Assembly: GCA_963720775.1 (NCBI GenBank) | Contig: CAVRGR010000006.1 | Location: 682,001-746,000, forward strand | DNA: 64,000 nucleotides | Origin: JAENVT01 sp963720775 | GTDB lineage: Bacteria > Actinomycetota > Acidimicrobiia > Acidimicrobiales > Ilumatobacteraceae | Reading direction: 5' to 3' | In this document: positions 53,438 through 61,693 of the stretch, in pieces | Layout: each line of letters begins with the position of its first letter | Numbering within the stretch: position 1 is the first letter of the stretch | The notes under the pieces: model-generated | Told to the model about the DNA's origin: nothing | The model's input: the letters and a program-made list of their open reading frames with translations, nothing else | Database searches by the model: none | Program-made: the position numbers and the translations under genes

Positions 53438-53671
53438 GTGGCAGCAAAGAAGGCTTCGGCCAAGAAGGCTCCTGCCAAGAAGGCAGCAGCGAAGAAGGCT
53501 CCGGCAAAGAAGGCCGCGGCGAAGAAGGCTCCTGCCAAGAAGGCAGCAGCGAAGAAGGCTCCGGCGAAAAAGGCCGCGGCGAAGAAGGCACCTGCCAAGA
53601 AAGCCGCTCCGGCAAAGAAGGCCGCAGCAAAGAAGGCTCCGGCGAAGAAGGCAGCAGCCAAGAAGAAGTGA
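53438..53671 (+). CDS. Lys/Ala/Pro-rich tail protein, in frame after hup
   Basis: A 77-residue ORF almost entirely Lys, Ala and Pro (AAKKAPAKKA repeats), like the C-terminal tails of actinobacterial HU/histone H1-like proteins. The GTG at 53438 is preceded by AGAAGGA at good spacing, so separate translation is possible. It is in the same frame as hup: the nine codons after the TAA read QPKRKKEPQ, also very basic. Either it is a stand-alone tail protein binding DNA or RNA, or a tail joined to HU by readthrough. A strong terminator follows. Confidence 0.72.
   Translation: MAAKKASAKKAPAKKAAAKKAPAKKAAAKKAPAKKAAAKKAPAKKAAAKKAPAKKAAPAKKAAAKKAPAKKAAAKKK
53447..53668 (+). repeat. Tandem coding repeats of about 30 bp (KKAPAKKAAA units)
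   Basis: About seven near-identical units encode KKAPAKKAAA, with one shortened unit (KKAAPA) around 53601-53618. Third codon positions vary between copies (GCT, GCG, GCA), so the copies have been retained under selection rather than just duplicated recently. Such repeats are prone to copy-number change, so tail length could vary among strains. Confidence 0.8.
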
Positions 53672-53706
53672 TTCGTCGACGTACCAGTCGACACGCGGAG
53701 CGGGAT

Positions 53707-53740
53707 GCACGGAGGGCCAAGTGCCCTCCGTGCTTCTTTT
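53707..53740 (+). terminator. Strong rho-independent terminator after hup/tail
   Basis: The perfect 11-bp stem GCACGGAGGGC (53707-53717) / GCCCTCCGTGC (53723-53733), a five-base loop CAAGT, and the T-rich tract TTCTTTT (53734-53740). It lies 36 bp after the tail ORF stop and 17 bp before the next gene, so it would separate the hup unit from the following gene. Confidence 0.92.
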
Positions 53741-53757
53741 GGGGGCATGATGACTCG

Positions 53758-54546
53758 ATGCGATCGATCTGCGACGACCTCGACGCCGAACACAACAGTC
53801 TCGATGGTCTCGTGGCCGGCCTCGGCGATGCTCAATGGCTGATGGAGACGCCGTCACCCGGCTGGGCGATTCGCGACCAGATCAGCCACCTGTGGTTCTT
53901 CGATCTGCGGGCGTTGATGGCGCTGGAGGATCCCGCTGCTTTCGCCGCTGATGCGCAGTGGCTCTCGGAGAACGGTGGCACCGAAGCCTCGGTGGTGCCG
54001 GGCAGGTCGATCGAGCCCGCGGAGCTCATTCGGAGCTGGCGCGACGACCGGCGCCGACTCATCGATGTCGCCGTGACGCTCGACCCGTCGCAGCGAGTCC
54101 CGTGGTACGGCCCGCCGATGGCTGCCCGGTCGTTCATCACCGCGCGGTTGATGGAGACGTGGGCCCATGGTCAAGACGTTGCCGATGCGTTGGGAACCGT
54201 GCGGCAACCGTCCGCACGGTTGCGTCACGTCGCCCACATCGGTGTCCGCGCCCGGCCATTCAGCTACGCCATCAACGGCCTGTCGCCACCGGCTGTCGAC
54301 GTGGCCGTGCGCCTCACGGGTCCGGATGGTGAGCAATGGGAATGGGGGCCAGCGGATGAGCAACCGGAGAACCTGGTGTCGGGTTCGGCGCTCGACTTCT
54401 GCTTGGTCGTCACGCAACGCCGCAATGTGGCCGACACCCGGCTGGCCGTGGATGGTGATGCGGCCGCGGAGTGGATGTCGATTGCTCAGGCGTTCGCAGG
54501 CGGGACCGGCACGGGTCGCGAGCCCGGACAGTTCACAGATCGGTGA
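53758..54546 (+). CDS. TIGR03084-type metal-binding protein (mycothiol-transferase fold)
   Basis: A 262-residue protein of the actinobacterial TIGR03084 group, related to mycothiol-dependent maleylpyruvate isomerase. The N-terminal DinB-like bundle (about 1-160) has the metal histidines in AEHNSLDGLV, QISHLWFFD and METWAHGQDVADAL, and the C-terminal part (about 175-255) is the wHTH-like/SCP-like domain of the group. The ATG at 53758 follows the hup terminator closely. It is convergent with the PIG-L deacetylase, overlapping 14 bp. Substrate unknown. Confidence 0.8.
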   Translation: MRSICDDLDAEHNSLDGLVAGLGDAQWLMETPSPGWAIRDQISHLWFFDLRALMALEDPAAFAADAQWLSENGGTEASVVPGRSIEPAELIRSWRDDRRRLIDVAVTLDPSQRVPWYGPPMAARSFITARLMETWAHGQDVADALGTVRQPSARLRHVAHIGVRARPFSYAINGLSPPAVDVAVRLTGPDGEQWEWGPADEQPENLVSGSALDFCLVVTQRRNVADTRLAVDGDAAAEWMSIAQAFAGGTGTGREPGQFTDR

Positions 54547-55312
54547 TCAGTTTGAAGACCTCGGCAGCTGCGTACCCGAACGGCTCGCCGAGGCCTGCGA
54601 GGCGAGTGGTGATTCGGTGGCGGAACGCCGCCAGTTGTTCCGCGTCGGCGGCCTTCATGGTGCTCTCGAACTGACTGACGTGCGCTTCGAGCGCGTCGAG
54701 TTTGCGTTCCAGGAACTGCCCATCGCCTCCGCCGACGTCTTCGACGTGATCGGGTTCGTCGGCCTCGAACAGCAGCAATGCGCTCGGTCGGTGCGCGTTC
54801 AGACCCTGTTCGCGATAGAAGTGCGGATCGCGGGCAGCCACGATCCCTTCACAGGCCAGCAGTCCGGCGTGGCGGTGATCGGGATGCAGGCGGTATCGCT
54901 TCCACGGATCATGCCCGAGAACGACGTCGGGCCGCAGTTCGCGTATTACCCGCGCCACTTCGCCACGAGTCTTCAGGTCGCTGTCGAGCTCACCGTCGAC
55001 GCGATCGAGGAAGACGACGAGTCCGGCGTTGGCGCCGCTCAATCTCCTGGCCGCCTCACGTTGCTCGGTCCGGCGCTGCTGCGTGAGCGTCACCACGTCA
55101 GCGTCGGGGTTCCACGTTCCCTTCGAACCGTCGGTGCAGATGAGGTGATGCACCACGCAGCCGGCAGCGGCCCACTTCGCCAGCGTGCCGCCGCCACCGA
55201 ACTCGACGTCGTCGGGATGCGCGCCGATCGCCAGCGCCACTGCCGGCGCGGCCCGGTTGTGGCTGAAAGCGCCGCGCCCTACCGCTGGTTGGCCTGGTTC
55301 GTTTGCAGCCAT
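54533..55312 (-). CDS. PIG-L/LmbE-family N-acetylglucosamine deacetylase
   Basis: A 259-residue zinc deacetylase of the PIG-L family. Zinc ligands are in GAHPDDVEFGGGG (His32, Asp35) and the RLHPDHRHAG His. Family members include MshB and Mca of mycothiol metabolism and the Bacillus BshB enzymes. In this organism a mycothiol-related role is plausible but not proven; the enzyme could act on another N-acetylated sugar. The start at 55312 lies 34 bp inside the end of the CofC-like gene, so the two are probably translated together. Confidence 0.85.
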   Translation of the reverse strand: MAANEPGQPAVGRGAFSHNRAAPAVALAIGAHPDDVEFGGGGTLAKWAAAGCVVHHLICTDGSKGTWNPDADVVTLTQQRRTEQREAARRLSGANAGLVVFLDRVDGELDSDLKTRGEVARVIRELRPDVVLGHDPWKRYRLHPDHRHAGLLACEGIVAARDPHFYREQGLNAHRPSALLLFEADEPDHVEDVGGGDGQFLERKLDALEAHVSQFESTMKAADAEQLAAFRHRITTRLAGLGEPFGYAAAEVFKLITDL

Positions 55313-55875
55313 GTCGGGAGCACTTCCTGAACGAGTGGGTGGGCGAGGTCGGCGGGCGTGTCGATGTCGGCAGCGAGCAACGGATCACGACACACGCGCA
55401 CCGAATGCCCTGCTGCGATCGCCGCATCGAGATGTCTCTGGAACGAGCCCGGGCCGTAGGCGAACCGGAACTGAAGATCGGTGGGCAAGGCGATGACGTT
55501 GGTGCCGTCGCCGTGCCGGTCGGGCACCAGCGTGAGTGTGCCGGGCTCGGTCAAACTCGCCAGTGAATGCGCCCGCGGCAGGTCGCCGTGAGCGACGATC
55601 ACATCGGTGACGCCGGCGTTGCGCAGCTCGGCGACGCTGTTGTTGACGGCAGCGTTGAGACCAACACCCGGATGCCACAAGATGGTGGCTCCGTGTTCGG
55701 CCGCCCATGTTGCGACGTGGTCGTCGTCGCAGGCGACATAGGTTGGCAACTCGCCGGCGGCGGCCAGCACCCGGGTTGCAGTCCATCGGGCGAGGCGTTC
55801 TCGTTCGGCGTCACCGAGCACTGCGGCCAGCCTGGCCTTGGCGTCGGTGAAAGCCTTGACGGGGACGAGCACGAC
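55279..55875 (-). CDS. cofC: CofC-like 2-phospho-L-lactate guanylyltransferase
   Basis: A 198-residue nucleotidyltransferase matching CofC/FbiD, which activates phospholactate or phosphoenolpyruvate for coenzyme F420 synthesis. LVPVKAFTDAKARLA opens the GTP site, AHGDLPRAHSL contains the metal Asp, and DRHGDGTNVIAL is typical. The GTG at 55875 has GGGGAG at eight bases; GTG at 55884 is an alternative. It implies that the organism makes F420; the other cof/fbi genes are not in the window. It is divergent from gpsA. Confidence 0.82.
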   Translation of the reverse strand, partial: VVLVPVKAFTDAKARLAAVLGDAERERLARWTATRVLAAAGELPTYVACDDDHVATWAAEHGATILWHPGVGLNAAVNNSVAELRNAGVTDVIVAHGDLPRAHSLASLTEPGTLTLVPDRHGDGTNVIALPTDLQFRFAYGPGSFQRHLDAAIAAGHSVRVCRDPLLAADIDTPADLAHPLVQEVLPTWLQTNQANQR

Positions 55876-55917
55876 GGCGTTCACTCCCCGCAATCGTAGG
55901 CACCTACGCTGTCTTTC

Positions 55918-56913
55918 ATGCCGATCAACGTTGCCGTCATCGGCGCCGGCTCCTGGGGCACGACGGTGGCCGCGATGGCGGCAGTGAACACCCCGACCAT
56001 CCTCTGGTCGCGGCGCCCCGAGTTGGCTGCGCAGATCAACGATGCCCACGTCAACGTCGACTACCTGGCCAACTTCGTGCTGCCCGACCAGTTGCGGGCG
56101 ACCAGCTCACTGGAAGAGGCGGTGAGTCACGCCGACGTTCTGGTGATGGCCGTGCCGTCGCATGGTTATCGCGATGTCGCCTCGGCAGCGGCGGAGTTCC
56201 TGCGTCCGTGGGTTCCGATCGTCACGCTCACGAAGGGCCTCGAGCGGAGCTCACGCAAACGGATGAGCGAAGTGACGAGCGACGAGATGCCCGGCCATCC
56301 GGTTGCTGTGCTCACTGGGCCGAACTTGGCCAAGGAGATCCTGTCGGGCCAGCCGGCGGCCAGCGTCGTGGCAATCGACGACGAGGTGATCGCTGCCGAG
56401 CTGCAACGAATCTTCAGCCGGCCGAGCTTGCGGATCTACACCAACCCCGACGTGGTCGGCTGCGAAGTGGGCGGCGTGGTCAAGAACGTGATTGCCATCG
56501 CCAGTGGCATGGCGGATGGCATGGGTTTCGGCGACAACACGCGAGCAACGCTCATCACGCGTGGCCTCGCCGAGATGACTCGCCTCGGCATGGCCATGGG
56601 CGGAGAGGCGGCGACCTTCTCCGGCTTGGCCGGCATCGGCGACCTCATTGCCACGTGCTCGTCGTCGCAGAGCCGCAACAACAGCGTTGGCAAGCAGCTT
56701 GGTCAAGGCAAGTCGATCGACGAAGTGCTGGCTTCGACCAACATGGTCGCCGAGGGGGTGAAGAGCTCACCGAGCGTGCTCGATCTGGCTCGTCGTCACG
56801 ACGTCGAGATGCCGATCACCGAGCAAGTGGTAGGCGTGTGCCACCACGGCCGCACCGCTGCCGACGCACTCGGCGCGTTGATGCAACGCAGTCGCAAGAG
56901 CGAGCGCGCCTGA
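55918..56913 (+). CDS. gpsA: Glycerol-3-phosphate dehydrogenase (NAD(P)+)
   Basis: A 331-residue GpsA that reduces dihydroxyacetone phosphate to sn-glycerol-3-phosphate for phospholipid synthesis. The dinucleotide motif is VIGAGSWGTT. TKGLERSS and EVGGVVKNVIAIASGMADG are the catalytic Lys regions, and GFGDNTRATLITRGLAEM and LAGIGDLIATCSSSQSRN complete the signature. Length is normal. It is divergent from cofC and immediately followed (2 bp) by an unknown gene. Confidence 0.95.
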   Translation: MPINVAVIGAGSWGTTVAAMAAVNTPTILWSRRPELAAQINDAHVNVDYLANFVLPDQLRATSSLEEAVSHADVLVMAVPSHGYRDVASAAAEFLRPWVPIVTLTKGLERSSRKRMSEVTSDEMPGHPVAVLTGPNLAKEILSGQPAASVVAIDDEVIAAELQRIFSRPSLRIYTNPDVVGCEVGGVVKNVIAIASGMADGMGFGDNTRATLITRGLAEMTRLGMAMGGEAATFSGLAGIGDLIATCSSSQSRNNSVGKQLGQGKSIDEVLASTNMVAEGVKSSPSVLDLARRHDVEMPITEQVVGVCHHGRTAADALGALMQRSRKSERA

Positions 56914-56915
56914 CG

Positions 56916-58070
56916 ATGACGTGTACCGGTGTCGTCGGCGGGCGATGGAGGGCGACGGTCACCGAGTGGGGGGCAGTCGAGCCGTGGGATGGCTCGACTG
57001 CGATCGACTGGTTCGTGGCCGCCGACGATCGTTGGCACCGGCCGCAGTTCGAGATGTCGACACGCCAAGTGAGGCTCGACGGCACACCCGTCGTCGAGAC
57101 GAGGGTGCGGATACCCAGCGGTGACGCGGTGCAGCGTGTCTACTCGGTCGCCGACGCCGGAGGGCTCACCATCATCGAGGTCACCAACGACTCGACGCTC
57201 CCGATGGCGGTGGCGTTCACCGGTGGAAACCTGCTGTCGCGCCGGCCATCCACGTCGACGCCGCCGAGAGGGATCACCCTGCCGTCCGACGCTGTGCTCC
57301 ACCCGATCGGGCATCACTCCACCATTGCAGTGGCTCGCGCTCACAGCGCGGCCGGCATCGCCTTACCGGAGGTGCTCGCGCCGGCGGACAAGGTGGCCCG
57401 TGGTTGGCTCGCCCAGACTCAACGGGCCAGCCGCTTGCGCCTGCCCGACTCGATGATCGTCGACGCCGTGACCGCCGCTCGGTGCGAGTTGCTGCTCAAC
57501 GGTCCATCGACCGATGACGACGATCCGGCCGGCGTGCTGCTGGGCATCGCCGAGTTGGTCCGTCTCGGTCAACAGCCGGCGATCTGGGTGCCGGACGTTG
57601 CCGCCCAGCTGGAGCGGCTGGCGCGGTCCGGCGCCCAGATCCCCGGCGGCGTGATCGAGGCCGCGGCGCGAGTGCTGCACGCCGCCGGCGAAGACCGGGC
57701 CGTCGAGGATCTGCGCAGGTTGCGCGTGTCCACCGCTCCATGGGTGACGGACGAGTTACCGGCTGCGATCGGTCGCGTGCCGTGCTGGGTAGAGCGTGGC
57801 CTGGTGATCTCCGACGAGAACACCGCCTTGCTGATGCCGAGGGGCTTTCCTGAGGCGTGGTTGGGCATCGACTTCGAAGCCCATGGTCTGGCGATCGGCC
57901 TTGCCTCGACGCTGTCGTTCGCCATCCGTTGGCACGGTGATCGACCGGCGGTTCTCTGGGAGGTGGCCGGTGCGCCAATGTCGCTCAGCCATGACGACTG
58001 GTCGACCTCGCAGCTCACGGGCGAGGCGCTGTGGCAACCGGTTCCAGGATCGCCGGATCGCCGACCGTGA
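56916..58070 (+). CDS. Unknown conserved-type protein after gpsA
   Basis: A 384-residue protein that I do not recognise. Residues about 1-170 look beta-rich (GRWRATVTEWGAVEPWDG, VETRVRIPSGDAVQRVYSV, LTIIEVTNDSTLPMAVAF), like a carbohydrate-binding or glycosidase N-terminal sandwich, and the part from about 175 to 320 is helical with leucine-rich repeats of an alpha barrel type (DAVTAARCELLL, AAARVLHAAGEDRAVEDL). There is no signal peptide. It starts 2 bp after gpsA, so it is probably translated with it. It is convergent with the MOSC gene, overlapping 56 bp. No function should be assigned. Confidence 0.65.
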   Translation: MTCTGVVGGRWRATVTEWGAVEPWDGSTAIDWFVAADDRWHRPQFEMSTRQVRLDGTPVVETRVRIPSGDAVQRVYSVADAGGLTIIEVTNDSTLPMAVAFTGGNLLSRRPSTSTPPRGITLPSDAVLHPIGHHSTIAVARAHSAAGIALPEVLAPADKVARGWLAQTQRASRLRLPDSMIVDAVTAARCELLLNGPSTDDDDPAGVLLGIAELVRLGQQPAIWVPDVAAQLERLARSGAQIPGGVIEAAARVLHAAGEDRAVEDLRRLRVSTAPWVTDELPAAIGRVPCWVERGLVISDENTALLMPRGFPEAWLGIDFEAHGLAIGLASTLSFAIRWHGDRPAVLWEVAGAPMSLSHDDWSTSQLTGEALWQPVPGSPDRRP

Positions 58071-58722
58071 TGCGACCCGGCTCGAGCACCGTGGCATAGA
58101 CACGACTCACCGGACCACGCTCATGGTGCATCACCCGGAAGTCACCGTCGATGAACCACGGCTTGTTGCTTGCGCAGGGCAACGCGTAGCAGCTGACCTC
58201 GCACAGCACTTCGCCGATTCGTAGTTGAACTCCGGCGCGGACCTCTGCCCAAGGCAGCCCGGCGATGGTGATGTTCTCGCCGGCACGCCCAGGGGCGATG
58301 TCGTGCCCGGCACGACGGAAGTCGTCGATGACCTCGGCACTCCAGATGCACAGCGCTTGCCACGGACGACCGTGGTGAACGCGAGTTGCCTGACGGTCGC
58401 CCTCCATGCCGCTCCAGGAGACCTCGGCAGCGTCGACCGGCAACTTCGGCAAGCCGCCCGGCGACACGCTGAGTTGCACCACGGTGCCGTCGGCGCGCTC
58501 GGGAAGCTGGCCCGCCGAGCGCAGGGCAGGCCCAGCCGCCATCCACGACGACCACACAGCGGGAAGGTCCGTGGCCAGGTCGCCCGTCGGAGCTGGTGGA
58601 CGGAGGTGCTCGATCACCGACGCCTCGCGACCCTCTCCGTGCAGGTCGAAGACCACGTCGGCGAAGTGCACGGTCCGGCTCGCATCGGTGTTCGTGAATC
58701 GGTACGGCCCGACTGTGTACAT
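58015..58722 (-). CDS. MOSC-domain protein
   Basis: A 235-residue MOSC-domain protein. The MOSC part (about residues 80-225) has SWSGMEGDRQATRVHHGRP, RAGENITIAGL and CYALPCASNKPWF, whose Cys may bind molybdenum cofactor or persulfide sulfur. The N-terminal 75 residues form a short separate beta region. Relatives (YiiM/MOSC) deliver sulfur or reduce hydroxylamines. The ATG at 58722 leaves 37 bp to divergent selD. The last 56 bp overlap the gene on the other strand. Confidence 0.82.
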   Translation of the reverse strand: MYTVGPYRFTNTDASRTVHFADVVFDLHGEGREASVIEHLRPPAPTGDLATDLPAVWSSWMAAGPALRSAGQLPERADGTVVQLSVSPGGLPKLPVDAAEVSWSGMEGDRQATRVHHGRPWQALCIWSAEVIDDFRRAGHDIAPGRAGENITIAGLPWAEVRAGVQLRIGEVLCEVSCYALPCASNKPWFIDGDFRVMHHERGPVSRVYATVLEPGRITVGDPAILEPVATAPRP

Positions 58723-58759
58723 GTGCACACCGTAGATCAGGCACCCTAGGCTGGCGCTC

Positions 58760-59779
58760 GTGACAGCCGTCGAAGCCGATCCGTTTGCAGACCTGCGCCT
58801 CACGGAGTGGACCTCCTGTGGGGGCTGTGCGGCCAAGTGGGGCGCGGCGTTGTTGACCGACATGGTGCGTGACCTGCCGGCGGGTGCCGACCCTTCGTTG
58901 CTCGTCGGCCTGGCCCCATTCGACGACGCAGCCATCTACGAGATGGCCCCCGGCGTTGCCTTGGTGAGCACCACCGACTTCTTCCCGCCACTCGTCGATC
59001 ACCCCAGCGACTTCGGAGCGATTGCCGCATCCAATGCCTGCAGCGACGTGTTTGCGATGGGCGGGCGTGTCGTGATCGCCGTGAACATCGCCGCCTTCCC
59101 CGAACACTTTCCGCGCGATGCGATCGTGGCCATCTTCGACGCCGCCTCTGCTGTCGTAGCCGAAGCCGGCGGCACCATTGCAGGCGGGCACACGATCCGA
59201 AATCCGGAACCGATCTTCGGTCTCGCGGTGCAAGGCGTTGTGGATCCCGCACGCATCTTTCGCAAGAGCGGTGGCCGGCCCGGTGACGTGCTCGTGCTCA
59301 GCAAACCGATCGGAACGGGACTCGCACTCGCCGGGGGTTCGGCCGACGACAAGGCTGCGGCAATCGCCGGCATGCGCCGCTTGAACCGCGCTGCATCGGA
59401 GGAACTGCAATCGCTCGGCGGTGCTGTGCACGCCGCAACCGACGTGACTGGCTACGGCTTGGCCGGTCACGGCTGGGAGATGGCCGAGCGCGGTGGAGTG
59501 CAGGTCGTGGTCGACACAGCGGGGCTGCGCACCTATCCGGGGGCGCTTGCGGCTGCCGAGCGCGGCGTGCGCACCGGCGGCGACCCACGCAACCGCGAGT
59601 ACGTCGCGAACCACCTCGATTCGTCGGCGAGCCACGCGGGTGAGGGGTTGTGCATGGATCCCCAGACGTCCGGCGGGTTGCTCGCGGCGGTCGATCCGGC
59701 GGTCGCCGCATCGCTGTCCGACATGTGGTGGTCGGTCGGCGAAATCGCCGCGGGTGCCCCTGCCATCGTGCTGCGCTGA
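58760..59779 (+). CDS. selD: Selenide, water dikinase
   Basis: A 339-residue SelD that makes selenophosphate from selenide and ATP. The catalytic loop is SCGGCAAK, with Cys23 and Lys26 in the positions of E. coli Cys17 and Lys20. The Asp-rich STTDFFPPLVD and GGHTIRNPEPIFGL motifs of the AIRS/PurM-like fold are intact. It serves selenocysteine or 2-selenouridine synthesis, but no selA, selB, SelU or tRNA-Sec is seen in the window. The GTG start at 58760 is used. Its stop overlaps the rnhB start (TGATG). Confidence 0.9.
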   Translation: MTAVEADPFADLRLTEWTSCGGCAAKWGAALLTDMVRDLPAGADPSLLVGLAPFDDAAIYEMAPGVALVSTTDFFPPLVDHPSDFGAIAASNACSDVFAMGGRVVIAVNIAAFPEHFPRDAIVAIFDAASAVVAEAGGTIAGGHTIRNPEPIFGLAVQGVVDPARIFRKSGGRPGDVLVLSKPIGTGLALAGGSADDKAAAIAGMRRLNRAASEELQSLGGAVHAATDVTGYGLAGHGWEMAERGGVQVVVDTAGLRTYPGALAAAERGVRTGGDPRNREYVANHLDSSASHAGEGLCMDPQTSGGLLAAVDPAVAASLSDMWWSVGEIAAGAPAIVLR

Positions 59780-60450
59780 TGGCCGGACGGGCGCCGACGA
59801 GGTCGATCGAGAAGGAGCTCTGGGCCGCCGGTCACGAGGTGATCGTCGGTATCGACGAGGTCGGCCGCGGCGCGTGGGCCGGACCGTTGATGGTTGGTGC
59901 AGCAATCCTGCCGCGCGATCGTCGCGTCAACGGGGTGCGCGACTCCAAGGTGCTCACCGAAGCGGACCGGGAGTTCCTGTTCGCCCGAATCGCGTCGTGG
60001 TGCGATGCCTGGGCGGTCGGCGGGGCATCGCAGGTGGAATGCGATGAGCTCGGCATGGCCGAAGCCCAACGGGTGGCGGCGCGCCGAGCGCTCGCCGGCC
60101 TTGGCGTCACGCCCGACGCGGCCGTGGTCGACGGCAAGTGGAACTTCGTCGGCGCCAACGTAGCCCATGTCGAGCTGCGGGTGAAGGCCGACCTCACCTG
60201 CCTCTCGGTAGCGGCGGCGTCGATCCTCGCCAAGGTGACCCGCGACCGGATCATGCGCGAGCAGGCCGAGCACTATCCGCAGTGGGGTTTCGACTCCAAC
60301 AAGGGATATCCGTGCCCGATGCACAAGGCGGCGCTGCAGGCCTACGGACCGTCGGCGATCCATCGTCGGACGTGGGTGTTCATGGACCACTACGTGCCGT
60401 GGCCAGGCGTGCCGCGGCACGTCATCGCCGAGCAGCCAACGTTGTTCTGA
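59779..60450 (+). CDS. rnhB: Ribonuclease HII
   Basis: A 223-residue RNase HII that cleaves the RNA strand of RNA/DNA hybrids, including single ribonucleotides. GIDEVGRGAWAGP supplies Asp26 and Glu27, VVDGKW the third Asp, and SVAAASILAKVTRD the fourth. Length is normal. The ATG overlaps the selD stop and the amine-oxidase gene starts 1 bp after its stop, so the three form a tight cluster. Confidence 0.94.
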   Translation: MAGRAPTRSIEKELWAAGHEVIVGIDEVGRGAWAGPLMVGAAILPRDRRVNGVRDSKVLTEADREFLFARIASWCDAWAVGGASQVECDELGMAEAQRVAARRALAGLGVTPDAAVVDGKWNFVGANVAHVELRVKADLTCLSVAAASILAKVTRDRIMREQAEHYPQWGFDSNKGYPCPMHKAALQAYGPSAIHRRTWVFMDHYVPWPGVPRHVIAEQPTLF

Positions 60451-60451
60451 G

Positions 60452-61687
60452 ATGTACGACGTAGCGATCGTCGGCGGGGGACTTGCCGGCTTGCGCTGTG
60501 CCGAGGCGCTGGTGGCCCGTGGCGCCGACGTGGTGGTGCTCGAGGCGCGGCAGCGTGTGGGCGGCCGCGTGTTCAGCCACCACTTCAGCGACGGTCAGAC
60601 CTGCGAGCGCGGCGCGGAGTTCGTCGACTCGAACCACATCGAGGTGCTGGGCTTGGCTTCCCGCCTCGGCCTGGTGTTGAGCAACCGCTCGGCCGACGTC
60701 GATCCTTCAGCGACCCTGCTGGATGCCGGCGGTCGAGCAGTGCCGATGTCGATGCATGCGTCGCTCGAGCCCGACTTCGCCCACTGGGAGCAGGCTCTCA
60801 CACATCTTGCCGACGACTCGGAGACCGAGCAGCGAACCCTGGCCGATCTGATGCACACCCTCGATCTCTCGGTGCTCTCCCGATTGGTGGTGGGTCGCCA
60901 CATCAGGACCGAATTCATGTTGCCGCCCGAAGAGGTCGGTCAACGTGTGGCCGGCAGGCTGGCCAGATTGCAAGCGGCGGGACATCGCGAGTGTCATCGG
61001 ATCATCGGTGGCAACGACCGGCTGGCCACCGGACTGTCGGCCCGGCTGGGCGAGCGTGTGCGGCTGGCGACGGTGGTGCAATCGATCGACGCGGATGCCG
61101 GTGCGCTCACCTTGCGCACAGGCGAGATGATCGAGGCGGCGACGATCGTGGCCGCGGTTCCGTTGCCGGTGCTGTCGCGCGTCTGGTCGGCGATGCCGTT
61201 GGAGCTGGGTGCCGTCGGTTACGGCGTCGGCGGCAAGATCAGCGTGCAGTTCGACCGTCGCATCTGGCGCGACTACGGCCGCAATGGCACGGTGCTGACC
61301 GAGAGGGCGTGGGGCCACCTGTGGGAGACCACCGACGACCAAGGTGGTGATCGAGGCGTGCTCACCAATCTGCTCTCCTCGCACGATGGCGCGGCATTCG
61401 CCGCACTTCCGCAAGCATGCGAACGCGTCGTCGCCGAGATCGAGCGGTTGTTCCCCGGCGCCAAGGGACTCTCGGGCGAACGGGTGCTTACCGACTGGAC
61501 CAACGACCCGCTGAGCCTCGGTGCCTACAGCTGCTTCGGTCCGGGTCAGTGGGCAGCGTCCGCACCGTTGCTTCGGGCCATGCACGGTCGCCTGCTGCTC
61601 GCCGGCGAGCACACCGATGAGTTCAGCGGCTTCATGGAAGGTGCCTTGCGCAGCGGCGCCCGAGCAGCGGCCGCGATCGTCGGCTGA
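60452..61687 (+). CDS. FAD-dependent amine oxidase
   Basis: A 411-residue flavoprotein of the amine oxidase/phytoene desaturase superfamily. The N-terminal dinucleotide motif is VAIVGGGLAGLRCAEALVARG, then VLEARQRVGGRVFSHHF, and the C-terminal FAD motif is LLLAGEHTDEFSGFMEGALRSG. It oxidises an amine or related CH-NH bond; the substrate is unknown. It follows rnhB by 1 bp and is convergent with cystathionine gamma-synthase, 6 bp apart. Confidence 0.87.
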   Translation: MYDVAIVGGGLAGLRCAEALVARGADVVVLEARQRVGGRVFSHHFSDGQTCERGAEFVDSNHIEVLGLASRLGLVLSNRSADVDPSATLLDAGGRAVPMSMHASLEPDFAHWEQALTHLADDSETEQRTLADLMHTLDLSVLSRLVVGRHIRTEFMLPPEEVGQRVAGRLARLQAAGHRECHRIIGGNDRLATGLSARLGERVRLATVVQSIDADAGALTLRTGEMIEAATIVAAVPLPVLSRVWSAMPLELGAVGYGVGGKISVQFDRRIWRDYGRNGTVLTERAWGHLWETTDDQGGDRGVLTNLLSSHDGAAFAALPQACERVVAEIERLFPGAKGLSGERVLTDWTNDPLSLGAYSCFGPGQWAASAPLLRAMHGRLLLAGEHTDEFSGFMEGALRSGARAAAAIVG

Positions 61688-61693
61688 ACGCCG

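Noticed and set aside
53122..53835. Long minus-strand ORF rich in Phe, Ala and Leu opposite the hup tail
   Set aside because: It is the reverse complement of the AAG/GCC tandem repeats, which yields LL/FF/AA-type sequence without stops. The plus-strand tail has a ribosome site and a terminator; the minus ORF has neither.
58707..58735. GTGTACATGTGCAC near-palindrome at the MOSC start
   Set aside because: Only a partial dyad, and it overlaps the start codons themselves; too weak to call an operator.
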